From Motiliproteus coralliicola (GTDB lineage: Bacteria > Pseudomonadota > Gammaproteobacteria > Pseudomonadales > Balneatricaceae), in assembly GCF_003345655.1 (NCBI RefSeq), contig NZ_QQOH01000005.1, forward strand, positions 186,001-250,000: a DNA stretch of 64,000 nucleotides. The letters are read 5' to 3'. Position numbers and translations under genes: made by a program. How positions within the stretch are numbered: the stretch's first letter is position 1; every line of letters begins with the position of its first letter. Under the pieces are notes generated by a model. That model ran no database searches, was not told the DNA's origin, and saw only the letters and a list, made by a program, of their open reading frames with translations. Below are positions 26,957 through 35,530 of this stretch, one piece after another.

Positions 26957-28369
26957 ATGCATCCGTTGGATCTGGCCGGGTTGGCCTTCTATTTTGTTTT
27001 GCTGATTGTTATCGGCTACCTGAGTTCGCGCCGGGTTAAGACCAGTGAAGACTTTGCCGTGGCCGGAAACCGGATTACCTGGCCGATTCTGTTCGCCACC
27101 CTGGCTGCCTCGTTTCTCGGTGGCGGTGCCTCGATGGGCCGGGCCGGTAAATCCTTTACCGATGGCTACGTGTTTATGTTCGTCGCCGCCGCCTTCCCCA
27201 TCGCCACCGTGCTGACCGGGCTTTATGTGGCGCCGAAGCTCAAGCGCTATGTCGGCGCCCATACCGTCGGCGATGTAATGGCCCACCATTACGGTGCGCC
27301 GTCGCGGCTGTTCACCGGCCTGTTCTCGATGATCTACTGTATCGGTATTCTCGGTGCCCAGGCGCTGGCGATCGGGACCGTGTTCAACGCCATTCTCGGG
27401 GTCGAGGTCAGCACCGGCATCTTGCTGGGAATGGCGGTGGTGCTGCTTTACTCCACCCTCGGGGGGATGTGGGCGGTAATCCAGACCGATGTGCTGCAGT
27501 TCCTGATGCTGGCGCTGTTCGTGCCGTTGACGTTGTTGATCGGGGTGCAGCAGGTGGGTGGCGCCGAGGCGCTGATCGAGCGCCTGCCCGAGGCCCATTT
27601 CAGCATCATGGGCGATTACAGCGTCGGCCTGTTCGTCAGCCTGTTTATCGCCTACCTGCTCGGTGAAACTCTGGTGCCGCCCTACACCCAGCGTGCCCTG
27701 GCCGCCCCCGATGCGCGCAACGCCAAGTGGGGTTACAGTCTGGCCGGTGGCTTCGGCTTCCTGTTCTACTTCTGCACCGCCACCATCGGCCTGGTGGCGC
27801 TGGTACTGTTCCCCGATATCAGCCCGGACCGGGCTCTGCCCGAGCTGGTCCGTACGGCGTTGCCGGTGGGGATCACCGGGCTGGTGTTGGCGGCATTGCT
27901 GGCGGTGGTGATGTCCACGGCCGACTCCTACCTCAACTCGTCGGCGGTGGTGTTTGTGCGCGATATCTACCAGAGCTTTATCGATCCGGATGTGGATGAG
28001 CGCAAACGGCTATGGATCGAGCGCGGCGTCAACCTGGGGATCGGTATCGGCGCGGTACTGTTCGCGCTGTACGCCACCTCGATTATTGATGCGTTGCTGC
28101 TCAGTTATGCACTCTGGGCACCGACGGTGTTGATCCCCTTTGTCGCGGCGGTGGTGTGGGACCTGAACTGCAAGCGGGCGGCGTTGGCAGCGATGCTGGC
28201 CGGCGCGCTGGTGACCATCGTCTGGAAGTGGGGGCCGCTGGACCTGCAAGCCCTGACCGGGATGACCGCGCTGATCGCCGGCGTATTGACCAATATCGTC
28301 GTGTTCGTTGGGGTCTATCGACTGGCGCGGGTGCCGATCCCCGGCGCAGCCCTTGGGGAGGAGCGTTGA
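26957..28369 (+). CDS. sodium:solute symporter family transporter
   Basis: A 470-residue SSS-family symporter with about 13 membrane helices, related to pantothenate, proline and acetate carriers. Recognisable parts are ATLAASFLGGGASMGRAGK, the GGMWAVIQTDVLQF segment and AVVMSTADSYLNSSAVVFVRD (sodium-site region). It follows the right flavoenzyme module after 162 bases and may be a second importer for it. The ATG at 26957 is preferred to the TTG at 26945. Confidence 0.88.
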   Translation: MHPLDLAGLAFYFVLLIVIGYLSSRRVKTSEDFAVAGNRITWPILFATLAASFLGGGASMGRAGKSFTDGYVFMFVAAAFPIATVLTGLYVAPKLKRYVGAHTVGDVMAHHYGAPSRLFTGLFSMIYCIGILGAQALAIGTVFNAILGVEVSTGILLGMAVVLLYSTLGGMWAVIQTDVLQFLMLALFVPLTLLIGVQQVGGAEALIERLPEAHFSIMGDYSVGLFVSLFIAYLLGETLVPPYTQRALAAPDARNAKWGYSLAGGFGFLFYFCTATIGLVALVLFPDISPDRALPELVRTALPVGITGLVLAALLAVVMSTADSYLNSSAVVFVRDIYQSFIDPDVDERKRLWIERGVNLGIGIGAVLFALYATSIIDALLLSYALWAPTVLIPFVAAVVWDLNCKRAALAAMLAGALVTIVWKWGPLDLQALTGMTALIAGVLTNIVVFVGVYRLARVPIPGAALGEER

Positions 28370-28370
28370 G

Positions 28371-28472
28371 ATGCACTGGTATGAGTTGCTGATCTTTACC
28401 GTCAGCGGGCTGTCGATTGCCACCACCCTGGTGATTGGATTCCTAGCCTGGCGTTATTTCCGTGATAACTGA
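28371..28472 (+). CDS. 33-residue membrane protein after the symporter
   Basis: A short ORF, MHWYELLIFTVSGLSIATTL continuing to RYFRDN, forming one transmembrane helix with a positive end. It starts one base after the symporter stop, with the GGAGGAG of the symporter 3' end as ribosome-binding site. Small single-helix partners follow some SSS genes. It is new to me as a family. Confidence 0.55.
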   Translation: MHWYELLIFTVSGLSIATTLVIGFLAWRYFRDN

Positions 28473-28476
28473 TTCA

Positions 28477-28493
28477 GCGGGGTTCAAGCCCGC
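28477..28493 (+). terminator. weak hairpin after the symporter genes
   Basis: GCGGG - GTTCAAG - CCCGC immediately after the small ORF. There is no U-run, so terminator activity is uncertain. Confidence 0.25.
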
Positions 28494-28627
28494 GTACCCT
28501 GTTGCCACGGCTGGACTTAACCCGGCTTTAACCCACTGTCTGCTCTACTGCTGCGATCATTCAACCTGTAGGTGTGCTCTATGACTGTTGCGTTAATCTG
28601 GTCCCGTTTAAATGGGTATCGCCACTA

Positions 28628-29311
28628 ATGGATGGCGGACAGACGTTGCAGGTGCTGCTGGTCGAGGATGATCGTGACCTGGCCGCATCGGTGGCCGATT
28701 ATCTGGCTCTGGAGCAGATCCAGGTTGATCATGCCTACAACGGTCAAGCGGGTCTGACCCTGGCGACCGAGAATCGCTACGACGTGCTGCTACTGGATCT
28801 GATGCTGCCGCGACTGGATGGTCTGACCCTGTGCGAGCAATTGCGGGGGCAGGGGGTAGATACGCCGGTACTGATGCTTACCGCACGAGATACCCTGGAT
28901 GACAAACTGGCCGGATTCGAGGCCGGAACCGACGACTACCTGGTTAAGCCGTTTGCTATGGAGGAGCTGGTCGCCAGGTTGCGGACGCTGGCTAAACGCC
29001 GTAGCGGTCAGGTGCGCAAACTGCAGGTGGCAGATCTCCAGCTGGAGCTGGATAGCCGCACCGCCAGCCGCGCCGGACAACCGTTGAAACTGACGCCCAG
29101 CGGCTGGATTCTGCTCGAAGCCTTGGTTCGCGCCAGCCCGGCGGTGGTCAGTCGACATCAGTTGGAGCAGTTGTTGTGGCCCGACCAGGCGCCCGACAGC
29201 AATAGCTTCAAGGTCCATCTGTACCACCTGCGAAAGCAGGTCGACAAGCCGTTCGACCGAGCCTTGATTCACACCTTGCCCGGCCAGGGGGTGCTGCTTA
29301 AGGATGGCTAA
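28628..29311 (+). CDS. OmpR/PhoB-family response regulator
   Basis: A 227-residue response regulator. The receiver shows the acidic pair D14-D15, the phospho-acceptor D57 (LLLDLMLPRLDG) and K107 (LVKPFA). A winged-helix DNA-binding domain follows (about 130-225). The start MDGGQTLQ at 28628 matches the family; the frame is open to 28574. It overlaps the kinase gene by 8 bases. The layout recalls QseB/PmrA-type systems, but the signal is unknown. Confidence 0.9.
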   Translation: MDGGQTLQVLLVEDDRDLAASVADYLALEQIQVDHAYNGQAGLTLATENRYDVLLLDLMLPRLDGLTLCEQLRGQGVDTPVLMLTARDTLDDKLAGFEAGTDDYLVKPFAMEELVARLRTLAKRRSGQVRKLQVADLQLELDSRTASRAGQPLKLTPSGWILLEALVRASPAVVSRHQLEQLLWPDQAPDSNSFKVHLYHLRKQVDKPFDRALIHTLPGQGVLLKDG

Positions 29312-30608
29312 GGGATCTCGCCCTTTGACCATGCGGCGCGAGCTGGCGCGCTATGTGCTGGGTTTGTCGGTACTCACTGCGTTGGCGTTTAGCCTGTTGC
29401 TGAAAGACTATTTTCAGCGCGGCCTGAGCGAAGCCTCGAAGGCCGCGATCCTGATGGAGGTGCGTGCCTATGAAGCGGAGTATCGACTCAGCCCCTATAC
29501 CCCATTACCCAGCAGCTATGTGACCCGCTTCTTCCTGGACGATTGGCGTCACGCACCGCCGCTGTATCAGCAGTTGATTAAGCCCGACTCGCTGCAGATC
29601 GGCGAATTCAGCTATGTCGAGTGGACTCCCCACGGTAAAGCGGAGTGGCAGGACTCCCGCTATCTGGTGATCTATTGGCATAAATTGCCCGACCAGCGGG
29701 ACCTGTTTGTAGTGACCGATTTTGATGCCAATCTGCTGACCACCCAGGAGCAGCGTGATTTCGATTCTACCCTGGTGCAGATCCTGATTTACGGTGGCGT
29801 CTATCTGCTGCTGATGCTGGTGGCGGTCTGGTTCTATAATCGCCGGACCCAGCAGCAGATTGAGCAGCTCAGCCATTGGGCCGAGAGCTTGACGCTGGAT
29901 TCATGGAGCGAGCCCAGGCCGGATTTTCGCTATCACGAGCTAAACCGGATCGCCGAGCAGCTGCAGCAGGCGTTTGAACGGATCGCGTCCCTACTGGCGC
30001 GTGAGCACCAGTTTTTGCGCCACGCCAGTCACGAACTGCGTACTCCGGTGGCGGTGGTGAGGGCCAACATGGAGCTTCTGGACCGATTGGAACTGCCATC
30101 ACCGATGCAGCGCCCGATCGAGCGGGTGCGACGGGCCAACCAGACCATGCTGCAGCTGATCGAGACCCTGCTTTGGCTCAGCCGTGAGAACGAAGCGCCG
30201 CCCAATGTGACCGAAGTGCAGGTCGATCGGCTGCTGGAAGAGCTTAGTGAGGAGCTGGGCTACCTGCTGCAGGATAAGCCAGTAGCGCTTCGATGCGAGT
30301 TCGAAGCGGATCAACCGGTGTTGGCCCTGCCGGTGACACCGCTGCGAATCGTGCTCAGCAATCTACTGCGCAACGCCTACCAGTACACTGCCGAAGGCGA
30401 GGTTCGGATCATCCTTAGTGGCCGGCAATTGGTGATCGAAAATTGTGATCAGGGTGAGGCGGAGGCCGACAGCGACAACAGTTTTGGACTCGGGCTGATG
30501 CTGGTGCAGAAGATCTGCGAGCGCCTGGGCTGGTCGTTGGATCTGCAGTTTACTGACCAAGGTGTCCGGGCGGCGCTGGTGCTGCCTTCGGTAACCACAG
30601 AGCCCTGA
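29304..30608 (+). CDS. sensor histidine kinase
   Basis: A 434-residue membrane kinase. Two membrane helices (about 16-34 and 159-178) enclose a periplasmic sensor domain. The phospho-acceptor is H243 in FLRHASHELRTP. The ATP-binding domain has an N-box (NLLRNAYQYTAEG) and a G-box (GLGLMLVQKICE). The periplasmic domain has no recognised ligand motif. It is paired with the overlapping upstream regulator. Confidence 0.9.
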   Translation: MAKGSRPLTMRRELARYVLGLSVLTALAFSLLLKDYFQRGLSEASKAAILMEVRAYEAEYRLSPYTPLPSSYVTRFFLDDWRHAPPLYQQLIKPDSLQIGEFSYVEWTPHGKAEWQDSRYLVIYWHKLPDQRDLFVVTDFDANLLTTQEQRDFDSTLVQILIYGGVYLLLMLVAVWFYNRRTQQQIEQLSHWAESLTLDSWSEPRPDFRYHELNRIAEQLQQAFERIASLLAREHQFLRHASHELRTPVAVVRANMELLDRLELPSPMQRPIERVRRANQTMLQLIETLLWLSRENEAPPNVTEVQVDRLLEELSEELGYLLQDKPVALRCEFEADQPVLALPVTPLRIVLSNLLRNAYQYTAEGEVRIILSGRQLVIENCDQGEAEADSDNSFGLGLMLVQKICERLGWSLDLQFTDQGVRAALVLPSVTTEP

Positions 30609-30636
30609 CGGAACCTGTAGCGTGGAAGGAAGCGGA

Positions 30637-31278
30637 TTATCGACTTGCTGACTGCGTTAACAAACCCATCCCAAACCCCATCAGCACCACGCCAGCACTC
30701 CGTTCAAACCAGTGCAGTCGCTGCCGCAGATAATGCTGCACCCGCTGCTGACCGATCATCGACGCAACCAGCAGGTCCCAACCCAGTACCGCCAGCACCA
30801 TCCAGGCTCCGCAGAACAGCTGTTGGGTCAGACTGACCTCGCTGCCCAGGATTACCGTCATCAAGCTCATATAGAACAGCGCATTTTTCGGATTCAGCAG
30901 CGCCGAGTTTAATCCCAGCAACAGTTGGCGTAATCGGCCGGGAGGAGCCTGGGTGGCTGTGGTTTCCAGGCTCAGTTCCGCCGGCCGACTTCTGAGCAAC
31001 TGGATGCCGATCCAGCCCAGATAGCCCGCACCCAGGATCTCGATGGTGGAAAACAGCCAGGGCAGGTCGCGGATGCCACTCCATCCCAGGATTGCAACGG
31101 CGATATAGATAGCATTGCCTAGTGCCACACCGACACAGATATAGCGACTGCCATCGAGTCGATGTCGCACGGCGTGGGCGGCGATCAGAAAGAAATCCTG
31201 CCCCGGGCTCAGCAGCGCCACGAAATGGGCCAGGGCCAGGGCAGGGAAGGCGGCGGGGATCAGGGATTCGAATGACAT
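30637..31278 (-). CDS. LysE/RhtB family amino acid exporter
   Basis: A 213-residue membrane protein with about six helices and family features LLSPGQDFFLI near residue 23 and LNPKNALFYMSLM near 128. Members export amino acids such as lysine, threonine or homoserine. It lies 47 bases downstream of an AraC regulator on the same strand and is probably controlled by it. Confidence 0.88.
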   Translation of the reverse strand: MSFESLIPAAFPALALAHFVALLSPGQDFFLIAAHAVRHRLDGSRYICVGVALGNAIYIAVAILGWSGIRDLPWLFSTIEILGAGYLGWIGIQLLRSRPAELSLETTATQAPPGRLRQLLLGLNSALLNPKNALFYMSLMTVILGSEVSLTQQLFCGAWMVLAVLGWDLLVASMIGQQRVQHYLRQRLHWFERSAGVVLMGFGMGLLTQSASR

Positions 31279-31325
31279 CGGGGCTTACCAGTGGAACGAG
31301 ACCCGCTCACTGTAGCCCGGTGGGA

Positions 31326-32171
31326 TTAATCGTTATTGTCGAAAATTGACCGGCTCTGCTGGTATTGCCTCGGGGTGGAAGCGGTGTAATTGACGAAAGC
31401 CCGGTGAAACTGACTCTGATCCGAAAACCCGACCGCCATGGCAACCTCCACCAGGGGGGCGTTGTTTTGCAGCAGCAGCTTGGCCTGTTCGATCCGGGCG
31501 TTGGTGATGAAGGCCTTGGGGGTGATCCCGAAAGCCTGCCCGAAGCGTCGGATCAGACTCTCCTTGGAGCGGCCGAACTCGACGGCCAACAGGTCCAGGC
31601 TCGGCGGCTGGGCGATGTCATCCAGCAGGCGGCGCCGGAGACGTTGCTCAAGTCCATCGGCTGAATCGTCGATCTCAGCGGGGGAGCACCAGCGGCTCAG
31701 CAGCTCGAGAGCCAGCGCTTCCAGGGTGGTTTCGGCCTGCTTGTAGCGTTGCTGTTGGAGTTGATCGATCAGAGCCAGATAGCGTTTGAACAATTCGGGA
31801 TTATCGATCCGGCGCTGGTCGCAGTTAAATCGACGCGTCGGTTTCTGATACAACCGTGACAGTCGCTCCAGACACCAATGGTTGTCGACGTAGAGCATAT
31901 GGTAGCTGCGGGACTGCCCGTCGATCGGGTTACAGGCGTGCACCCGTTCGGGTTCGATGATCACCAGCTCGCCGGTGCCTATAAGGTGCTGACCACCGTC
32001 GATGGTCAGGCAGGTCTGTCCATCGATCACGGCACCGATCGATAGCTGTGGATGACTATGGGCCTTGTAGCCTTGAGTGCTGCCGGAGGTACTGCGAAGT
32101 CCCAGCTGGGGTAGCGCGGTAAAGTGCTGATAGTGCTGATCGATCTGTTTCGTGGACGGTGGCAACGGCAT
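31326..32171 (-). CDS. AraC family regulator with cupin sensor domain
   Basis: A 281-residue regulator. An N-terminal cupin-like AraC ligand-binding domain (about 30-110, with AHSHPQLSIGAVIDG) precedes two helix-turn-helix motifs near the C-terminus (SLDLLAVEFGRSKESLIRRF and VEVAMAVGFSDQSQFHRAF). This architecture is typical of AraC regulators of LysE exporters, matching the neighbour. Its promoter is in the 450-base space shared with the divergent ammonia-lyase gene. Confidence 0.88.
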   Translation of the reverse strand: MPLPPSTKQIDQHYQHFTALPQLGLRSTSGSTQGYKAHSHPQLSIGAVIDGQTCLTIDGGQHLIGTGELVIIEPERVHACNPIDGQSRSYHMLYVDNHWCLERLSRLYQKPTRRFNCDQRRIDNPELFKRYLALIDQLQQQRYKQAETTLEALALELLSRWCSPAEIDDSADGLEQRLRRRLLDDIAQPPSLDLLAVEFGRSKESLIRRFGQAFGITPKAFITNARIEQAKLLLQNNAPLVEVAMAVGFSDQSQFHRAFVNYTASTPRQYQQSRSIFDNND

Positions 32172-32622
32172 CTACCCAAGGCGTTATCGGTTCTCTGATC
32201 GGTATACAATCAACCCCACTGAGCCACAAGAACATTTTCCACTTTTCCTCCGTGTGCCGGCTGGATCAAGGCTGGGGATTACCCTGCGCAGCTGTGTCGG
32301 GAAGATCAGGGTGTGCGGAATTTCCTCAACTTACTCCTGAAAATCGCTTGATTTCCTTCGTTGGGCGCAGAGTTAGACCGAATCGCCGCATTCCCAATCC
32401 GTAAACTTTCTAACAAGCCGGATGACTCTTCAGTCTCGCTGTAGGGGCGCTTTGCAAAGACTTAGTTACCGATAAAGCGTTGAGCACCGGCCCTCAGCCT
32501 GGTGAAAGTAGCCAGAAAAAATAAGATTGTTTTGTAGTTTCTCCAGCCAGATCGGGCTTTGCTGTTACTGTTAACGCCCGGCTTGGAGGAATGCCATCGA
32601 TAAAGCGAGGACGTTGACCGCC
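32172..32622. other. noncoding regulatory stretch upstream of the ammonia-lyase
   Basis: No gene was recognised. Close to the AraC start there is a direct repeat ATCGGT with an overlapping TATACAAT (-10-like). Near the ammonia-lyase, CGGGC (32553-32557) can pair with GCCCG (32576-32580), a leader hairpin, extended by GCC / GGC outside. Confidence 0.35.
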
Positions 32623-33813
32623 ATGCTAGAACTCACCGGAAATCTAACCCATTTCGCTAACCCTAAGGCTGATCTTGATCGCCCTTACTCTGACGAGCAG
32701 AAAGCGGTCATCAGCGTTGCCAAGGCGACTGACGCGATTCGCGATATCAAGACCTGGCCCGGTTACGCCGTGACCCCGTTGCACTGCTTGGAATCGATGG
32801 CCAAAGACGCTGGCCTGAATTCAATCTGGTACAAGGATGAGTCGCAACGCTTTGGTCTGAAGAGCTTCAAAGCCCTCGGGGGCGCCTATGCCGTGGCTCG
32901 CCAGCTGCAGTTGGCGCTGGAGGAGCGTCGGGGGATTAAGGCCAGTATCACCGAACTGTTGGATGGACGTTGGAAGTCCGAAGTCGCCGAACTGGTAGTC
33001 AGCTGCGCGACCGACGGCAACCATGGTCGTTCGGTGGCCTGGGGCGCACAGATGTTTGGTTGTGGCTGCGTGATCTATATCCACCGGGATGTGTCCGAAG
33101 GGCGCAAGCAGGCGATGGAGGCGTTTGGCGCCGAGGTGATTCGAATCACTGGAAATTACGACGAGTCCGTTCGTCAAGCCGATGCCGATGCCAAAGCCGA
33201 AGGGCGGATTATCGTCTCCGACACCAGCTACCCCGGCTATATGGAAGTACCCAAGGATGTTGCCCTGGGTTACACCGTGATGCTGTCCGAGATCGTCGAG
33301 CAGCTCGACGGTGAGATCCCGACCCATGTGTTTGTTCAGGGTGGTGTAGGCGGCCTGGCGTCGGCGGTTTCCGGTTACTTCTGGGACCTCTGGGGTAACA
33401 AGCGTCCGCGCTTGGTGGTGGTCGAGCCAGAGCAGGCTAACTGCCTGCAACTGAGCGCCAAAGCCGGTGAGCCGGTGGTGGTCGAGGGCGATCTGGATAC
33501 CCTGATGGCCGGCCTGGCCTGCGGTGAGGTTTCCGCCCTGGGGTGGAAGATCCTGGCCGATGGCGCCGATGACTTTATGACTCTCAGCGAAGACGCGGTA
33601 CCGGCCACCATGCGACTGCTGGCCAAAGGTTACCAGCAGGATCCGGCGATCGAAGCCGGTGAGTCCGCGGTACCGGGTCTGGCCGCTGCCGTCCTGGCCC
33701 GAGGCTCCGAGTCGTTCGCCGAGGCGTTAGGCTTGAACAGCAGCAGCAAGGTGCTGGTGATCGGTACCGAGGGTGCGACAGACCCGGAACTGTACCAGCA
33801 ACTGGTCGGCTAG
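32623..33813 (+). CDS. dpaL: diaminopropionate ammonia-lyase
   Basis: A 396-residue fold-type II PLP enzyme converting 2,3-diaminopropionate to pyruvate and two ammonia. The PLP lysine is K83 in RFGLKSFKALGGAYA. D131 in CATDGNHGR and D200 in SDTSYPGY correspond to the two catalytic aspartates of the E. coli enzyme (YgeX). A GGVGGLASAV phosphate-binding loop follows. The ATG at 32623 is preferred to the TTG at 32614. It ends at a terminator shared with the convergent Lrp gene. A broader threonine-dehydratase-like activity cannot be excluded. Confidence 0.85.
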   Translation: MLELTGNLTHFANPKADLDRPYSDEQKAVISVAKATDAIRDIKTWPGYAVTPLHCLESMAKDAGLNSIWYKDESQRFGLKSFKALGGAYAVARQLQLALEERRGIKASITELLDGRWKSEVAELVVSCATDGNHGRSVAWGAQMFGCGCVIYIHRDVSEGRKQAMEAFGAEVIRITGNYDESVRQADADAKAEGRIIVSDTSYPGYMEVPKDVALGYTVMLSEIVEQLDGEIPTHVFVQGGVGGLASAVSGYFWDLWGNKRPRLVVVEPEQANCLQLSAKAGEPVVVEGDLDTLMAGLACGEVSALGWKILADGADDFMTLSEDAVPATMRLLAKGYQQDPAIEAGESAVPGLAAAVLARGSESFAEALGLNSSSKVLVIGTEGATDPELYQQLVG

Positions 33814-33852
33814 GCTGCATCGCTAACCGAACGCCTGTTGTTCCCTAGCTTG

Positions 33853-33885
33853 AACCCCGAGGATGCGGATCCTCGGGTTTTTTTT
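33853..33885. terminator. bidirectional terminator between dpaL and the Lrp gene
   Basis: A perfect 9-bp stem CCCGAGGAT / ATCCTCGGG with loop GCGG, followed by eight or more T on the plus strand and preceded by AA on the other side. It ends dpaL and possibly also the convergent Lrp gene. Confidence 0.85.
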
Positions 33886-33894
33886 ATGGGAATT

Positions 33895-34395
33895 TCAGGA
33901 TTCGGACTCTTCGTCCGAATGGGTCGGGACGGAGAGCCCCACCTTGACGGTATCCATTACCACATTGGTCTGGAAGCTACGCACGTTGGCATTGTCGAAG
34001 AAGGCCTCGCGGGTGAAGCGCTCGTAGCCCTCCATATCGACGGCCGTCACGATCAGGATAAAGTCCGAGCTGCCGGTCACGTAGTAGCACTGCTGAACCG
34101 ACGGGTTACGCTTCATCTCCTTCTTAAACGCATCCATCAGGTCAGCCCGTTCCCGCTCCAGACTGACCTGGACCACCAAGGTAACGGCACGCCCGATCGC
34201 TTTCGGGTTGACCACCGAGATATCCGCCTGGATCAGATTCTGTTCCCGCATCCGCTTGAGGCGGCGCTGAACCGCGGCGGGGGACAGTCCCACCTGCTCG
34301 GCGATCTGGTCGGAGGTGGTGCGGTTGGATTGCTGCACGATGTCGAGAATGTTGCGGTCGAAGCTGTCGATCTGGGGCGCCTTTGATGACGTCAT
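33895..34395 (-). CDS. Lrp/AsnC family regulator
   Basis: A 166-residue Lrp-type regulator with helix-turn-helix at about residues 10-60 (SFDRNILDIVQQSNRTTSDQ, then VGLSPAAVQRRLKRM) and a C-terminal RAM/ligand domain. AGGAGA lies before the ATG. It sits between dpaL (convergent) and the EutA-like operon (divergent), the position expected of a local regulator of diamino-acid catabolism; DoeX of the ectoine pathway belongs to the same family. Confidence 0.9.
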   Translation of the reverse strand: MTSSKAPQIDSFDRNILDIVQQSNRTTSDQIAEQVGLSPAAVQRRLKRMREQNLIQADISVVNPKAIGRAVTLVVQVSLERERADLMDAFKKEMKRNPSVQQCYYVTGSSDFILIVTAVDMEGYERFTREAFFDNANVRSFQTNVVMDTVKVGLSVPTHSDEESES

Positions 34396-34710
34396 CGGGT
34401 TTATCTCCTGTTTCGCGATGCCTGCCGGTGAGGCTTGTTGGTATGGCCCTATGGCCGCAGCCCCGGGTCTGGCTACGACCGGCGGAGCGGACCTGGTTTC
34501 TCCGCTATCGCCATGGGCTGATGAATTTTCTCGCTAATCGCCGGCTATTTGCAGTATTTCATCACTTTGGCGTGCGGATTACATCAATGGCTGCAGAGCC
34601 GCTCTGTAACATAGATCTTAATCAAGGCCCGGTTGAGGCTTGAGATGTATCGACTCTATTACAATAAAAAAGCCTGCGGACAGCAGTTCGTCGGCGTCGA
34701 GAATCTGATT
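34396..34710. other. divergent control region, Lrp gene and EutA-like operon
   Basis: Noncoding. It contains an inverted repeat CAGAG - CCG - CTCTG (34594-34606) and a weak plus-strand promoter-like TTGAGG with TATTAC 18 bases on (about 34632-34661). The frame of the next gene is open through part of it, but the promoter would lie inside that extension. Confidence 0.35.
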
Positions 34711-35484
34711 ATGAGAATTGAATCCGTAGCGCATCGTCAGCCTCTAGAGACGTTGGCCCCAGCCGGCCGGATCGGTGTGATCGCGCTGGCAACCGATTTC
34801 AATATTGAACAGGATCTGCGCCGTATCTACCCCGAGTCGGTCGAGATCTTCACCAGCCGGGTACGCAATACCAACCCCCTCACGATTGAAAACCTGCGTT
34901 CGATGGCGCCTGGAATCGGGGCCGCCGCCGACACCATCCTGCCCGGAACCGAGCTGGATGCGATGATCTACGCCTGCACTTCGGGCACGGTCGCTATCGG
35001 TATCGAGCGGATCACCGAGCTGGTTCATCAGACCCGTCCGGGCGTGCCGGTGACTAATCCGGTGACCGCCGCGTTGGCCGCCTTCGAGCAATTTGAGGCC
35101 CGCCGGATATCGATTCTGACCCCCTATACCCAAGCGGTGAACGAAGGGGTGGCCGAGCTGTTCGAGAGCAAGGGGCTGGAAGTGTTGAACATCGCCGGGT
35201 TCGACTTTGAAGACGACACCGCGATGACCTTTATCAGCCCCCAGGATATCGCCGATGCAGCGGTGGATGCCTGCGACCCCGCGGCGGATCTGCTGTTTGT
35301 GTCCTGCACGGCGTTGCGGGCGTCGCTGGTGATCGAGCAGATCGAACAGCGACTGGGCAAGCCGGTGGTGAGCAGCAACCAGGCGTTGGCTTGGCATAGT
35401 CTGCAACTGGTCAATTACCCCGAAACCGTGCCGGGCTTCGGCTCGCTACTCAGCCGGATCGCCTCTGCCAGATCCGGCGCCTGA
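34711..35484 (+). CDS. EutA-like Asp/Glu racemase superfamily protein
   Basis: A 257-residue protein of the aspartate/glutamate racemase, arylmalonate decarboxylase and maleate isomerase superfamily. Two catalytic-type cysteines are visible in YACTSGTVAIG and VSCTALRA. It resembles EutA of ectoine utilisation. The start MRIESVAH at 34711 is chosen with GAGAA upstream; the frame is open to 34633 but the added residues look unlike the family. It is the first gene of a seven-gene operon. It may racemise or isomerise an imported amino acid derivative. Confidence 0.75.
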   Translation: MRIESVAHRQPLETLAPAGRIGVIALATDFNIEQDLRRIYPESVEIFTSRVRNTNPLTIENLRSMAPGIGAAADTILPGTELDAMIYACTSGTVAIGIERITELVHQTRPGVPVTNPVTAALAAFEQFEARRISILTPYTQAVNEGVAELFESKGLEVLNIAGFDFEDDTAMTFISPQDIADAAVDACDPAADLLFVSCTALRASLVIEQIEQRLGKPVVSSNQALAWHSLQLVNYPETVPGFGSLLSRIASARSGA

Positions 35485-35530
35485 TTTATCCCTCCCTTAC
35501 CCTGATTAACCAATTGGCTGGAGTCTGAAT

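Noticed and set aside
32172-32622. A small gene in the gap before dpaL
   Set aside because: Short frames exist (about 60-80 residues) but they have no ribosome-binding site, no domain and random composition.
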